From Mycolicibacterium neoaurum VKM Ac-1815D (GTDB lineage Bacteria > Actinomycetota > Actinomycetes > Mycobacteriales > Mycobacteriaceae): a stretch of 64,000 nucleotides of DNA. Shown in pieces: positions 17,622-26,121 of the stretch. The DNA lies in contig NC_023036.2 in assembly GCF_000317305.3 (NCBI RefSeq), positions 868,001 through 932,000 on the forward strand. The letters run 5' to 3'. Position numbers and translations under genes: made by a program. Every line of letters starts with the position of its first letter. Within the stretch, counting starts at the first letter, position 1. The notes beneath the pieces were generated by a model. It ran no database searches. It was not told the DNA's origin and was given only the letters and a program-made list of their open reading frames with translations.

Positions 17622-18637
17622 GTCCGGGGGAGCCGCTGCTGGAAGTCACCGACCTGGTCAAGCATTTCCCGATCAAGGCCGGCGCGATCATCGAGCGTGA
17701 GGTGGCGCGGGTGCGGGCCGTCGACGGGGTGAGCTTGACCCTGCGCGAAGGCGAGACCCTGGGCCTGGTCGGCGAATCCGGTTGTGGGAAGTCGACGCTG
17801 TGCCGGCTGATCCTGCAGCTGACGGCGCCCACTTCGGGATCGGTGCGCTTCCAAGGTCAGGAATTGGTGGGCCGGTCCCGCCGGGATCTGCGGCCGATGC
17901 GCCGGGATATCCAGATGGTGTTCCAGGACCCGTATGCCTCACTCAACCCGCGTAAGCGGATCGGTCAGATCATCGGGGACCCCATCGAGTTGCACGGGCT
18001 GGCCAGCGGCGGCGAGGTGAAGCGCCAGGTGCAGGACCTGCTGGACCGCGTGGGTTTGGCGCCCGAGCATTACAACCGGTTCCCGCACGAATTCTCCGGC
18101 GGTCAACGACAACGCATCGGGATCGCCCGCGCGCTGGCCCTGCGACCCAAGCTGATCATCGCCGACGAGCCGGTCTCCGCGCTCGATGTGTCGGTGCAGG
18201 CCCAGATCATCAATCTTTTCGAGGATCTGCAGGACGAGTTCGGTTTGTCCTATCTGTTCGTGGCGCATGATCTCGGCGTGGTGCGTCACGTATCGGACCG
18301 GGTGGCGGTGATGTACCTGGGCAAGATCGTCGAAACGGGTGCGGCGAACGAGCTTTACGACCATCCGTTCCATCCGTACTCGGGGGCCCTGCTGTCGGCG
18401 GTCCCGATCCCCGACCCTCGCCGCAACGCCGCGCGCGAGCGCCTGATCCTCGACGGTGATGTGCCCAGCCCGATCGATCCGCCGTCGGGATGCCGCTTCC
18501 GCACCCGGTGCAGATGGGCGACCGACATCTGCGCCGACGAGGAACCCGCGTTGCTCGAGCGGGAGGCGACGCACGCGGCGGCCTGCCACCATCCGCGCAA
18601 TATCGAGGCCGCCGTCGGGTCCGCGCCGTCGCAATAG
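17618..18637 (+). CDS. Peptide ABC transporter ATPase (DppF/OppF type)
   Basis: 339 residues, GTG start overlapping the preceding TGA. Contains Walker [11 protein letters not shown]-loop [18 protein letters not shown] (the 'PYASLNPR' form is typical of the OppF branch), signature FSGGQRQR, Walker [13 protein letters not shown], and an Opp-type C-terminal cysteine region [15 protein letters not shown]. Completes the importer. No further transport gene follows, so the operon probably ends here or with the small downstream gene. Confidence 0.9.
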   Translation: MSPGEPLLEVTDLVKHFPIKAGAIIEREVARVRAVDGVSLTLREGETLGLVGESGCGKSTLCRLILQLTAPTSGSVRFQGQELVGRSRRDLRPMRRDIQMVFQDPYASLNPRKRIGQIIGDPIELHGLASGGEVKRQVQDLLDRVGLAPEHYNRFPHEFSGGQRQRIGIARALALRPKLIIADEPVSALDVSVQAQIINLFEDLQDEFGLSYLFVAHDLGVVRHVSDRVAVMYLGKIVETGAANELYDHPFHPYSGALLSAVPIPDPRRNAARERLILDGDVPSPIDPPSGCRFRTRCRWATDICADEEPALLEREATHAAACHHPRNIEAAVGSAPSQ

Positions 18638-18647
18638 ACTGTGTGAC

Positions 18648-18932
18648 ATGTTCAATCGGCGGATCTTCACCGACCCTCCGGTGCCCCTGAGCGCGGCCCA
18701 GGAGCGGACGGCCAAGCATGCGGCGATGCGGGCGGCGCGGGAGGCCCGGCGCTCGTTGCGGACCGCGCGGGGGCAGTACCGGCGCTACCGCACGGTTGCC
18801 GGGGACTGTTATCTGGACTGGCCGCGCTGGCATGCCGAGTACCTGCGGGAGTACCGCGGCGGGCCGATGGTGGACGAGGGCGGAACCAGCGTCAGCGCAC
18901 CGATGTATGGCGGAGGGCTTGGCGCCCCCTGA
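18648..18932 (+). CDS. Small basic protein of unknown function
   Basis: 94 residues from an ATG ten bases after the importer's last stop; the longer frame upstream lies within the ATPase gene and is not credible. The product is rich in Arg, Ala and Tyr (AREARRSLRTARGQYRRYRT), with an aromatic patch CYLDWPRWHAEYLREY and a Gly/Met-rich end. No membrane segment or known motif. Position suggests it could be the last gene of the importer operon. I do not recognise it. Confidence 0.45.
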   Translation: MFNRRIFTDPPVPLSAAQERTAKHAAMRAAREARRSLRTARGQYRRYRTVAGDCYLDWPRWHAEYLREYRGGPMVDEGGTSVSAPMYGGGLGAP

Positions 18933-19001
18933 GGCACCGGGCACCATTAAAGCAACAAAACGTGGCTATAGTGGGTTGACTGCTGTTCGAAGGGATTGGC
19001 G

Positions 19002-20111
19002 ATGCGCATTTTGGTGAGCGGGGCCGGCGTGGCCGGTCTGAGCGCGGGGATAGACCTGGCGGGGGCCGGGCACGACGTCGAGGTGATCGAGCGGGCCGGT
19101 CATCTGCGGGTCAACGGCTCGCCGATCGACGTTCGGGGTGCTGCTCTCGACATCGCCCGCAGCATGGGCATTCTCGACGCTGTCCACGCACACCGCATCA
19201 CGATGACCGAGCAGACGACGTTCGTCGACCGGTCCGGTGCGCCCGTCGCCCACCTGGTGCGTGACGAGATCGACGAGTCACCCGAGGACGTCGAGATCCC
19301 TCGCGAGGATCTGATGAACATCCTGCGCGCGGCGCTGCCTGCGACGGTGGACCTGCGATTTCGGGAGTCCGTCACGCGCCTGGACGACGATGGCGACCGG
19401 GTGTCGGTCGGCTTCGCCTCCGGTCGCAACGGCGTCTACGACCTCGTCGTCGGCGCCGACGGGGTGCACTCGGCGGTGCGCCGACTGGCATTCGGGCCCG
19501 AGCAAGATTTCACCGAGCATCTCGGCATGTACGTCGCGATCGCCGAGGCGCCCGAACAATCGACGCCGGGCAACCGCACCTCCGAGGTGCTCAACCTGCC
19601 CGGGCTGATGGCCGGCGTGGCCCGCTACCGAGATAAGGCATTGGCGCTATTCGAGTTTCGATCCGAGCCGCTGGACTACGACTATCACGACCTCGACGCG
19701 CAGAAGCGCATCCTGGCCGACACCTTCGCCGGTGTCGACGACTGGAAGGTGCCGGAGCTGATCAGCGCGGCACAACGCGATCCCGAACTCTACTTCGATG
19801 CGCTCGCCCAGATAAAGATGCCGTGCTGGCACCGCGGCCGGGTCGTGCTCATCGGTGATGCCGCGCATTGCGCGACGCCGATGGCCGGGCGGGGCACCTC
19901 GCTGGCCCTGCTCGGGGCATGGACGCTGACCGAAGAGCTCGGCCGCAGCGCTGATCTCGACGAGGTGTTCAGCAGCTACGAGCAGCGGATGCGTCCGGAA
20001 GTGGCCGCGGCGCAGGAATTCGCCTCCGTCGGAGCCGATATCGTGCTGCCCGCCACGTGGCAGGCCATCGAGGCGCGCAACACCCGGCTGCGCGCGGCCC
20101 AACCGCTCTAG
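19002..20111 (+). CDS. FAD-dependent monooxygenase (PHBH/UbiH-like)
   Basis: Start at the ATG at 19002 with AAGGGA seven bases upstream, rather than the TTG at 18996. 369 residues. FAD-binding motifs in order: GAGVAGLSAGIDLAGAGHDVEVIER (ADP-binding fold), DLVVGADGVHSAVRR (the DG fingerprint), and VLIGDAAHCATPMAGRGTSLALLGAWTL (the GD motif contacting ribityl). This is the class A flavoprotein hydroxylase/tetracycline-monooxygenase-like group, which hydroxylates aromatics or drugs with NAD(P)H and oxygen. Substrate unknown. The stop is one base before the start of the TetR gene, suggesting that this enzyme is co-transcribed with its regulator. Confidence 0.85.
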   Translation: MRILVSGAGVAGLSAGIDLAGAGHDVEVIERAGHLRVNGSPIDVRGAALDIARSMGILDAVHAHRITMTEQTTFVDRSGAPVAHLVRDEIDESPEDVEIPREDLMNILRAALPATVDLRFRESVTRLDDDGDRVSVGFASGRNGVYDLVVGADGVHSAVRRLAFGPEQDFTEHLGMYVAIAEAPEQSTPGNRTSEVLNLPGLMAGVARYRDKALALFEFRSEPLDYDYHDLDAQKRILADTFAGVDDWKVPELISAAQRDPELYFDALAQIKMPCWHRGRVVLIGDAAHCATPMAGRGTSLALLGAWTLTEELGRSADLDEVFSSYEQRMRPEVAAAQEFASVGADIVLPATWQAIEARNTRLRAAQPL

Positions 20112-20112
20112 A

Positions 20113-20721
20113 GTGTCGAAGGTGGAAGACAATGCCGGACCTGGCCGGCGCCCGGGTGGGCGTTCGGCCCGGGTTCGCCGGCAGATCATCGAGGTTGTCG
20201 TCGAACTCATCGCCCGAGACGGCGTCGGTGGCTTGAGCTACGAACAGATCGCCGAGCGCGCCGGGGTCAACAAGACGACCGTGTACCGCAACTGGCCGAA
20301 TCGAGCGACGCTGATCGCCGACTCGCTGGTCAGCTTCGGTGACGACGTGGCGCCCCTGCATGATTCGGGTGACCTGGCCGCGGACCTCACCGATTTCCTC
20401 GATGCCCTTGCCATTGCGACCGAAAGCCCGCGCGGGCGCGCGATGCTGAGCATCGTGACCGCAGCGCGGGACAACCCCGAGCTGCGGGCTGTTGTGGACG
20501 AGGTGTTCGACCGTCGCGTGGAGATGGTGAAAGATCGGTTACAGGTGTCGGTGGAGCGCGGTGAGCTACCCGCGACCGACCTCGCGCTGATCGCCGCGAT
20601 ACTTTCAGGGCCCGTGCAACTGTTCGCCAGCCGTGGCGCTCGCACATTCACCAGGGACGACGCCCGCCGGGTGACGGCGATCGTCCTTGCCGGAGTGCAT
20701 GCGACAGCCGGGACGCTATGA
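20113..20721 (+). CDS. TetR-family transcriptional regulator
   Basis: 202 residues, GTG start. The N-terminal helix-turn-helix reads VELIARDGVGGLSYEQIAERAG then VNKTTVYRNWPNRATLIADSL, clearly TetR. The C-terminal ligand-binding domain is helical (TetR_C type, with LAIATESPRGRAMLSIVTAA and RDNPELRAVVDEVFDRR). It is sandwiched between the FAD monooxygenase and an FAD-linked oxidase, with a one-base gap and a four-base overlap, so the three form a regulated catabolic or detoxification unit; the inducer would be a substrate of these enzymes (inference). Confidence 0.87.
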   Translation: MSKVEDNAGPGRRPGGRSARVRRQIIEVVVELIARDGVGGLSYEQIAERAGVNKTTVYRNWPNRATLIADSLVSFGDDVAPLHDSGDLAADLTDFLDALAIATESPRGRAMLSIVTAARDNPELRAVVDEVFDRRVEMVKDRLQVSVERGELPATDLALIAAILSGPVQLFASRGARTFTRDDARRVTAIVLAGVHATAGTL

Positions 20722-22097
20722 GCGAGAGGGGCGCAGCCGCCGAGATCGTCGGCGAACTCATCCACATCGTCGGGCGCGGGCACGTCCTCACCGATCCCGA
20801 GACGATCGCCAGTTATCGAACCGATTGGACCGGGCGATTCCAGGGGCGCACCGACGTGGTGGTGCGGCCGGCCAACACCGCGGAAGTGGCCGCCGTCCTC
20901 GGCGTCTGCCACGCCCACGGCGTGCCGGTGGTGCCCCAGGGTGGTAACACCGGTCTGGTCGGTGGGTCGGTGCCGATGCACGGCGAGCTCGTGTTGAGCA
21001 CGCGGCGCCTCGACGAGATCGAGCATGTCGATCCCGTCGGCCGCACACTGGCGGCGGGCGCCGGGGTGACCGTCGCGCGGGCCCAGCAGGCGGCCCGTCA
21101 GCACGGCCTCGACCTCGGTGTGGATCTCGCCTCCCGCGACTCGGCCACCCTCGGCGGCATCGTGGCCACCAACGCCGGCGGGGTGCGCGTCATCAAGAAC
21201 GGCGGCACTCGCGCCCAGCTGCTCGGTATCGAGGCGGTCCGCTCCGACGGGTGCGTCGTGACCCGATGGAAAGAGCTGAGCAAGGACAACATTGGGTATG
21301 ACCTGCCCGGCCTGCTGGCCGGCTCGGAGGGGACGCTCGCCGTCATCACCCGGGTCCTGATGCGTCTGGTGGTGCCCGTGCAGCAGACGGTGGTGGCGCT
21401 GGTGGCCCTGCCATCGGTGGACGCGGCGCTGGTGTTGTTGGACCGGGTGCAGCGCCACGGCCTGCGGCTGGAGGCCGCGGAGTTCATGACCGCGGCGGGA
21501 GTCGATCTGGTCTGCAGGCACACCGGACTGCGCGCGCCGTTCGGCGATGACGCCCCGATCTATCTGCTGCTGGAGGTTGCGGGTGCGGGCGAGGCGGAGA
21601 ACGCGTTGTCGGGGCTGTTCACCGAGGACGCCGACGCGGTCCTGGACGCCACGTTGGAGGCGGGCCCCGCGCGCACGTTGTGGCAGTACCGAGAGCGGCA
21701 CACCGAGTCCATCTCGGCGGAATCACGCACGCCTGCTGTCAAATTGGATGTATCCGTGCCGCTGCGAGTCCTCACGGACTTCTTCACCACGCTGGATTCC
21801 CGGCTGCGAGCCGAGCACCCCGACGTCCGCGCGATCTGCTTCGGGCATATCGCCGACGGCAATGTCCACGTCAACATGCTCGACGTACCGGTCGAAAAGC
21901 AGCACGCCATCACCGATTTCGTGTTGCGACTGGTGGCTGACCACCAGGGCAGTATCAGCGCCGAACACGGCATCGGGCACGCGAAGGCGGCGTGGATAGA
22001 GCTGGGGCGCAGCGCGAACGATATCGACACGATGAAGCGGATCCGAGCCGCCTTCGATCCGGCCGGGATATTGAACCCGCATGTGTTGCCGCGGTGA
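20718..22097 (+). CDS. FAD-linked oxidase of the GlcD/D-2-hydroxyglutarate dehydrogenase type
   Basis: 459 residues, start ATG overlapping the TetR stop (ATGA). N-terminal PCMH-type FAD domain: VVVRPANTAEVAAVLGVCHAHGVPVVPQGGNTGLVGGSV, then LGGIVATNAGGVRVIKNGGTR and DNIGYDLPGLLAGSEGTLAVITR. C-terminal cap carries KLDVSVPLRVL, FGHIADGNVHVN and ISAEHGIGHAKAAW, whose histidines bind a metal and the 2-hydroxyacid carboxylate in this family. It oxidises a D-2-hydroxyacid (lactate, glycolate or hydroxyglutarate type), passing electrons to an acceptor. Exact substrate unknown. Last gene of the monooxygenase-TetR unit. Confidence 0.86.
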   Translation: MSERGAAAEIVGELIHIVGRGHVLTDPETIASYRTDWTGRFQGRTDVVVRPANTAEVAAVLGVCHAHGVPVVPQGGNTGLVGGSVPMHGELVLSTRRLDEIEHVDPVGRTLAAGAGVTVARAQQAARQHGLDLGVDLASRDSATLGGIVATNAGGVRVIKNGGTRAQLLGIEAVRSDGCVVTRWKELSKDNIGYDLPGLLAGSEGTLAVITRVLMRLVVPVQQTVVALVALPSVDAALVLLDRVQRHGLRLEAAEFMTAAGVDLVCRHTGLRAPFGDDAPIYLLLEVAGAGEAENALSGLFTEDADAVLDATLEAGPARTLWQYRERHTESISAESRTPAVKLDVSVPLRVLTDFFTTLDSRLRAEHPDVRAICFGHIADGNVHVNMLDVPVEKQHAITDFVLRLVADHQGSISAEHGIGHAKAAWIELGRSANDIDTMKRIRAAFDPAGILNPHVLPR

Positions 22098-22126
22098 CCG
22101 CCCACCCGGCCGCCGGGGAATGCGGC

Positions 22127-22346
22127 CTTAAGCGTGGAATATCGAGCATAGGGGTGTCTCAAGGCGGATTTGCGACGGATCCGTAGCGCAATGCTTGAAA
22201 TTGCATGCTTAAGTATTGACAGCGGTACGGGCTATGTCCGACGATGGTCTTACGCGTGAAATTGGAAGCATAAGGAGTGCGATGGTGGGCCCCAGGCGGC
22301 GGAGATCGCAACGCGATGACGCTATGCCTGAAATCGCACGCATAGG
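22127..22346. promoter_or_regulatory. Array of four inverted-repeat operators for hipBA
   Basis: Four 26-base elements share CTTAnGC, twelve bases, GCnTAAG: at 22127-22152, 22188-22213, 22249-22274 and 22321-22346. The first three starts are 61 bases apart, the last 72. The spacer is itself similar (TGAAAT-like centre). The second abuts the candidate -35, the third covers the likely transcription start and runs into the ribosome site, and the fourth lies inside the hipB coding start. HipB-type proteins repress their own operon through repeated palindromes, so these are the probable binding sites. Confidence 0.75.
22216..22245 (+). promoter_or_regulatory. Candidate hipBA promoter
   Basis: TTGACA at 22216-22221, an 18-base spacer and GACGAT at 22240-22245. 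The -35 is perfect; the -10 keeps the A and T that matter most. It lies between the second and third operator copies, which would block polymerase when occupied. Confidence 0.45.
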
Positions 22347-22533
22347 CGCCGCCTTCGCCGATCGCCGGATCGCGCTGCGACTCACGCAACAAACCTTGGC
22401 CGACTTGGCCGGGGTGTCCCGCTCGACTGTTCAGTCACTTGAGCGCGGGAGCGGATCGATCAACTTCGGGTCTGTCCTCGAGATCGCCGACGCACTGGGG
22501 CTCCACGTCGACGTGAACGCGACGGCGGAATGA
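22282..22533 (+). CDS. HipB-like antitoxin (XRE-type DNA-binding protein)
   Basis: The frame is open from 22216, but AAGGAG at 22272-22277 points to the ATG at 22282, giving 83 residues. The HTH_3 fold reads RRIALRLTQQTLADLAGVSRS then TVQSLERGSGSINFGSVLEIADALGL, as in HipB. The N terminus is basic (GPRRRRSQRD). It would bind the four upstream operators and the HipA kinase. Stop overlaps hipA by four bases. Seen directly: the fold and coupling; antitoxin role is from the family. Confidence 0.82.
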   Translation: MVGPRRRRSQRDDAMPEIARIGAAFADRRIALRLTQQTLADLAGVSRSTVQSLERGSGSINFGSVLEIADALGLHVDVNATAE

Positions 22534-23756
22534 CCGGCCCGCACCCGCTCGGCCTGCGTGAGATCGACTCAGCCGATGTCTATATCGGCGACAACCTTGC
22601 CGCCCAATTGGTGCGACAAGGCGGTGACGGCATCAGCTTCGCCTACGTCGATGAAGGGGCCCTCGACGGTCGGGTCCGTGACCGGTCGGTTTCCTGGTCG
22701 CTGTTACGTTCCGGCGAGTACCCGGTGGTCACCACCGGTGGGTCCGTTCCCGCGTTCTTCGCGGGGTTGCTCCCCGAGGGCGTCCGGCTGGGCGTGGTGA
22801 CCTCGTCGACCAAAACCTCTGCCGATGATCACCTCACCTTGTTGCTTGCCATCGGAGCCGACACGATCGGCAACGTCCGGGTGTTCCCCGCCGGGGCGGA
22901 TCCGATCCGGCCGCTACCACTGTTCGACCCCGAGCGTGACAACGACTTCCGTGCTGTCTTTGCCAAGATGTCCGGTTCTGTGGAGGCCGACCCGGTGGGT
23001 CTGGCGGGTGTCCAACCCAAGGTCAGCGCCGGTATGTTGTCCACGCCAATGCAGACCGCGTCGGGGCCGGCGATCCTGAAGCTCAGTCCGGCGCAGTATC
23101 CGCTGATTGTCGAGAACGAGCACTTCTTCATGACGATGGCAGCGGCGTGCGGTCTGCGAGTCGCCAAGACCTCGGTGCTGCACGACGCCCAGGGGCAAAG
23201 CGCCTTGCTGGTAAACCGATTCGATCGCGAAGGCTCCGTCCGGCTTGCGCAGGAGGATGCGTGTCAGGTCGCAAATGTCTATCCCGCCTCGAAGTACCGC
23301 ATCAAGACCGAGGTTGCCATCATCGGACTCGCCGAGGCGTGTGCGCGCGGCGGAGGTTCCAGGACGGCGGCGGTCGCCGAGTTGCTCAAAACCGTTGTCT
23401 TTTCTTGGCTTATCGGCAACGGCGATCTGCATGGCAAGAACCTGTCGATCTACAATCCGAACGGAATATGGCAACCGACTCCTGCCTACGACCTGCTGTG
23501 CACCCAGCCGTACGCGGGCTGGAGAGACCCGATGGCGCTCAATCTGTACGGCCGTGCCAATAAGCTGAACCGCGCCAACTTCATCGAGGCGGGGGAACGT
23601 CTTGGGCTGCGGCAACGCGCGGTCTCCCGGATGATCGACGCCGTCGTCGACGCGGCCGAGCCGTGGCCGGCGCGATGTGAGCAGATCGGTTTCGGTGACC
23701 GGGACACTGAGCGCCTTGCCGAGATGCTGCGGACGAGAATCGACAGCCTGAAGTAG
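22530..23756 (+). CDS. HipA-like serine/threonine kinase toxin
   Basis: 408 residues with the N-terminal HipA subdomain (LLRSGEYPVVTTGGSVPAFFAGLLPEGVRL) and the C-terminal kinase domain. Catalytic loop GNGDLHGKN at residues 296-304 with catalytic Asp299, and the metal-binding Asp321 in AYDLL. A Gly-rich P-loop-like segment occurs in GLAGVQPKVSAG. HipA of E. coli phosphorylates glutamyl-tRNA synthetase and triggers dormancy; the target here is not known. Length and both catalytic motifs are intact, so the protein should be active. It lies only 34 bases from the left end of the integrated element, but outside it. Confidence 0.88.
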   Translation: MTGPHPLGLREIDSADVYIGDNLAAQLVRQGGDGISFAYVDEGALDGRVRDRSVSWSLLRSGEYPVVTTGGSVPAFFAGLLPEGVRLGVVTSSTKTSADDHLTLLLAIGADTIGNVRVFPAGADPIRPLPLFDPERDNDFRAVFAKMSGSVEADPVGLAGVQPKVSAGMLSTPMQTASGPAILKLSPAQYPLIVENEHFFMTMAAACGLRVAKTSVLHDAQGQSALLVNRFDREGSVRLAQEDACQVANVYPASKYRIKTEVAIIGLAEACARGGGSRTAAVAELLKTVVFSWLIGNGDLHGKNLSIYNPNGIWQPTPAYDLLCTQPYAGWRDPMALNLYGRANKLNRANFIEAGERLGLRQRAVSRMIDAVVDAAEPWPARCEQIGFGDRDTERLAEMLRTRIDSLK

Positions 23757-23790
23757 TTACTCGTGCCGGCGTTACTGCTCGCCATTCATC

Positions 23791-23830
23791 GAGCCGATGA
23801 CGGGAATCGAACCCGCGTATTCAGCTTGGG
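23791..23830. repeat. Left attachment-site copy (tRNA-Gly 3' fragment)
   Basis: Forty bases identical to 39129-39168. It contains the T-arm, acceptor 3' strand and most of the anticodon arm of the tRNA-Gly, but the sequence diverges at 23831, so no tRNA can form. This is the junction opposite the intact tRNA and marks the distal end of the element. Confidence 0.9.
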
Positions 23831-23881
23831 GCCGATGCGTCTACCAGCATCCAGGATGGTGCACGAAAGTGTTGTGTAGCA

Positions 23882-23973
23882 ACCGATCACAAAGTTACCT
23901 GATACTTCCAGGTACAGGTAAATCCACGGGAGTGTATGACGGTTTATGCGGGGAAAATGCGGAGTAGCTGCAA
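23882..23973 (+). repeat. 92-base repeat, copy A (element end)
   Basis: Imperfect direct repeat of 27927-28018. Shared blocks include ACCGATCAC, CAGGTACAGGT, AATCCACG, GGAAAATnCGGAGTAGCTGCAA. It starts 51 bases inside the left att copy. GTACAGGT at 23912-23919 recurs inverted next to the right att (39116-39123), so the unit may contain integrase arm-type binding sites. The rest of the stretch from 23757 to 24074 has no credible gene. Confidence 0.75.
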
Positions 23974-24074
23974 TGCAATCTCCGCGCCTCTGCCCCGTCG
24001 TTGTGCTCGACTTCCTCCATGGATAAACGCCCCTCTACAGTCGCGCCGATGCCGCGACCTATCTGAGCAAGAGC

Positions 24075-24296
24075 ATGTCGGAGATCGACCGGCTGATCAG
24101 GTCCGGCCGCGTCATCGCGAAGAAAGACGGCCGGCGCACCGTCATCGAGCGCCGCGAACTGGATCGCTTCGCAGACCGCCTACCCACCATGGAACCGAAG
24201 CACGGCGTGGTGACGGCAGGGGGCCTCTACGAACACGTGTTCGGAATTGACGCCGCGACACGCCCGGAACTGTCGGACCCCACCGGTAGAGTGTGA
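24075..24296 (+). CDS. Excisionase-like HTH protein, probably frameshifted at its 5' end
   Basis: From the ATG at 24075 the product is 73 residues: SEIDRLIRSGRVIAKKDGRR followed by TVIERRELDRFADRLP is the second half of a MerR-like excisionase helix-turn-helix with its wing. Upstream, the same frame from 24027 encodes LYSRADAATYLSKS, the expected first helix of such a domain, but the frame has a TAA at 24024 and no start. An ATG at 24019 (MDKRP) would join that frame if one C were added to the run near 24030-24033. So either the gene has lost one base, or translation begins at the internal ATG and the fold is incomplete. Confidence 0.5.
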   Translation: MSEIDRLIRSGRVIAKKDGRRTVIERRELDRFADRLPTMEPKHGVVTAGGLYEHVFGIDAATRPELSDPTGRV

Positions 24297-24503
24297 TTCG
24301 GCGGGACGACTGTCCCGCCCATGGAAAAGCCGAGGCCCTGCCGAAGCGGACTCCAGCAGGGCTCGGGATTGTCTTTGGTCGGACGTCCACGAGTCTAAGC
24401 GAAACGCCGACAAATGGCATCATTCCGTCGGAATCGCTTGGCTGTGGTTCCGATCGCGCTGCGACCTCGATTTTTCCTTGCTCAGCAACAGGAAGGTCGA
24501 CCA

Positions 24504-25547
24504 TTGAGCGACGACGCAAACAGTAATCTGCCAGGCGATTTGGGCGAGTTCATCGTGTACCGGACGCCGGACGGTCGCGCACAAATCCAGATGCGGGCGG
24601 TTGAAAACACCGTCTGGCTCACGCAACGCGAAATGTCGGAGCTGTTCGACAAGAGCATCTCGACGATCAGCGAACACATCAAGAACATCTATGACGACGG
24701 TGAGTGCAGGCCGGAGGCAACTTTTCGGAAATTCCGGACAGTTCAGAGCGAAGGCGGCCGCGATGTAACCAGGTACATCGAGGCATACAGTTTGGACCTG
24801 ATCCTGGCCGTCGGATACCGAGTCCGTTCCGCGCGGGGTGTCCAGTTCCGCCAATGGGCCACCACGGTGCTTCGGGAGTATCTGATCAAGGGCTTCGCGA
24901 TGGACGACGCCCGGCTCAAAGATCCGGCCGGCCTGGACTACTTCGACGAGCTGCTCGAGCGGATCCGCGACATCCGTGCATCCGAGAAGCGGTTCTACCA
25001 GAAGATCAAGGACATCTTCGCTCAGACCAGTGTGGACTACGACAAGACCAGCTCGGCGGCCACCACATTCTTCGCGACCATCCAGAACAAGCTGCTATAC
25101 GCCGTCACCGGCCATACCGCAGCCGAGTTGGTGTGTGCGCGCGCCGACGCCGACCTGCCGAACATGGGCCTGACAACCTGGAAGGGCCCGGCGGTCCGCA
25201 AGTGCGACGTCGGCGTGGCCAAGAACTACCTCACTGAGGCGGAGGTCACCACCCTGAACCGGATCACCACGATGTTCCTGGACTATGCCGAGGACCGTGC
25301 GAGCCGGCGCCAGCAGATCACCATGTCGGAGTGGGAGGGCAAGACCGACGAGTTCCTCACCTTCAACGAACGTGAAGTCCTGCGCAACGGCGGCAAAATT
25401 TCGTCGAGCAAGATGAAGGCCGTCACGGACGACCGGTACAGCGACTTCGACCGCCGTCGCAAAGCGGACGAGCTGGAAGCAGCGGAGCGGGAGCACATTG
25501 AGGAACTTGAGTCCGCAGTGAAGGCGATAAACCCTAAGGTGCACTAA
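24504..25547 (+). CDS. RhuM-family protein
   Basis: TTG at 24504 chosen because AGGAAGG lies seven bases upstream; the ATG at 24414 adds 30 residues with no family character. 347 residues, matching the usual ~340 for the RhuM family: LGEFIVYRTPDG..IQMRAVENTVWLTQREMSELFDKSISTISEHIKNIY (an N-terminal DNA-binding-like segment) then SLDLILAVGYRVRSARGVQFRQWAT then VLREYLIKGFAMDD. RhuM was first named in a Salmonella pathogenicity island; family members are scattered on islands and near restriction and toxin genes, function unproven. Here it opens the rightward cassette followed by the DarTG pair. About 200 bases between 24297 and 24503 hold no gene. Confidence 0.85.
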   Translation: MSDDANSNLPGDLGEFIVYRTPDGRAQIQMRAVENTVWLTQREMSELFDKSISTISEHIKNIYDDGECRPEATFRKFRTVQSEGGRDVTRYIEAYSLDLILAVGYRVRSARGVQFRQWATTVLREYLIKGFAMDDARLKDPAGLDYFDELLERIRDIRASEKRFYQKIKDIFAQTSVDYDKTSSAATTFFATIQNKLLYAVTGHTAAELVCARADADLPNMGLTTWKGPAVRKCDVGVAKNYLTEAEVTTLNRITTMFLDYAEDRASRRQQITMSEWEGKTDEFLTFNEREVLRNGGKISSSKMKAVTDDRYSDFDRRRKADELEAAEREHIEELESAVKAINPKVH

Positions 25548-25678
25548 TTGAGGTCATCACCGGCCTCGGCTCATGTCTGGGCTGGGGTCCGGTGATGCCC
25601 GCACCGGGCTGACGGCCGGCTCTGAACGAGATCCGGCCCCCGCATCCGATACCGACCCCACATGAGGAGACGACCACT

Positions 25679-26011
25679 ATGGCCGACACCGACCCTGAGC
25701 GGGCCGACAATCTGGTGACAGTAAGTCAGACGGCCCTCTACGCGATGCGGGGCTTGTCCGAGTCGGACAAGTCCGCCGTCGATACTGCTTTGGCCGAGAT
25801 GCGGTCCTCCATCCGGACCGGGAGTGATCCGACCATCAGCGGCCAGTCCGTCAAGATGGTCCGCCGCGTCCACGACCACCTACGCCTCGTCTACCGCGAC
25901 GTGGGTGTGTTACCTCGCGATGGGCGACGATGGTTCTCGATTGATGCCGTGGTCACTCCGTATCCAGGACAGATGTGGCGGCTGACCGAGGATGCCGGCC
26001 GTAGGAGTTGA
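25679..26011 (+). CDS. Small protein with a possible RelE-like core
   Basis: 110 residues, ATG with GAGGAG nine bases upstream. Residues ~25-95 have alternating features reminiscent of RelE/ParE toxins: two amphipathic helices (SESDKSAVDTALAEMRSSI), then a basic strand region VKMVRRVHDHLRLVYRDV and a closing strand FSIDAVVTP. The resemblance is weak and I see no antitoxin of the usual small type next to it. It lies between RhuM and DarT on the same strand. Treat as hypothetical. Confidence 0.6.
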   Translation: MADTDPERADNLVTVSQTALYAMRGLSESDKSAVDTALAEMRSSIRTGSDPTISGQSVKMVRRVHDHLRLVYRDVGVLPRDGRRWFSIDAVVTPYPGQMWRLTEDAGRRS

Positions 26012-26121
26012 GCTTTGGCGGAGCAGCCCGTCACTGAGCGGGCTCATTCCTGAACAATCTCTCCCAAGACCGAGTGTTTGTTTATCCCTTCACCCTGCCG
26101 ACGTTAAGGTCACGGCTACTT

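Noticed and set aside
23791..23830. Second tRNA gene
   Set aside because: Only the 3' part of the tRNA-Gly is present; the sequence departs before the anticodon stem can close.
23936..24250. 104-residue ORF overlapping the excisionase-like gene
   Set aside because: Arg-rich out-of-frame translation; the overlapping frame has a recognisable HTH domain.
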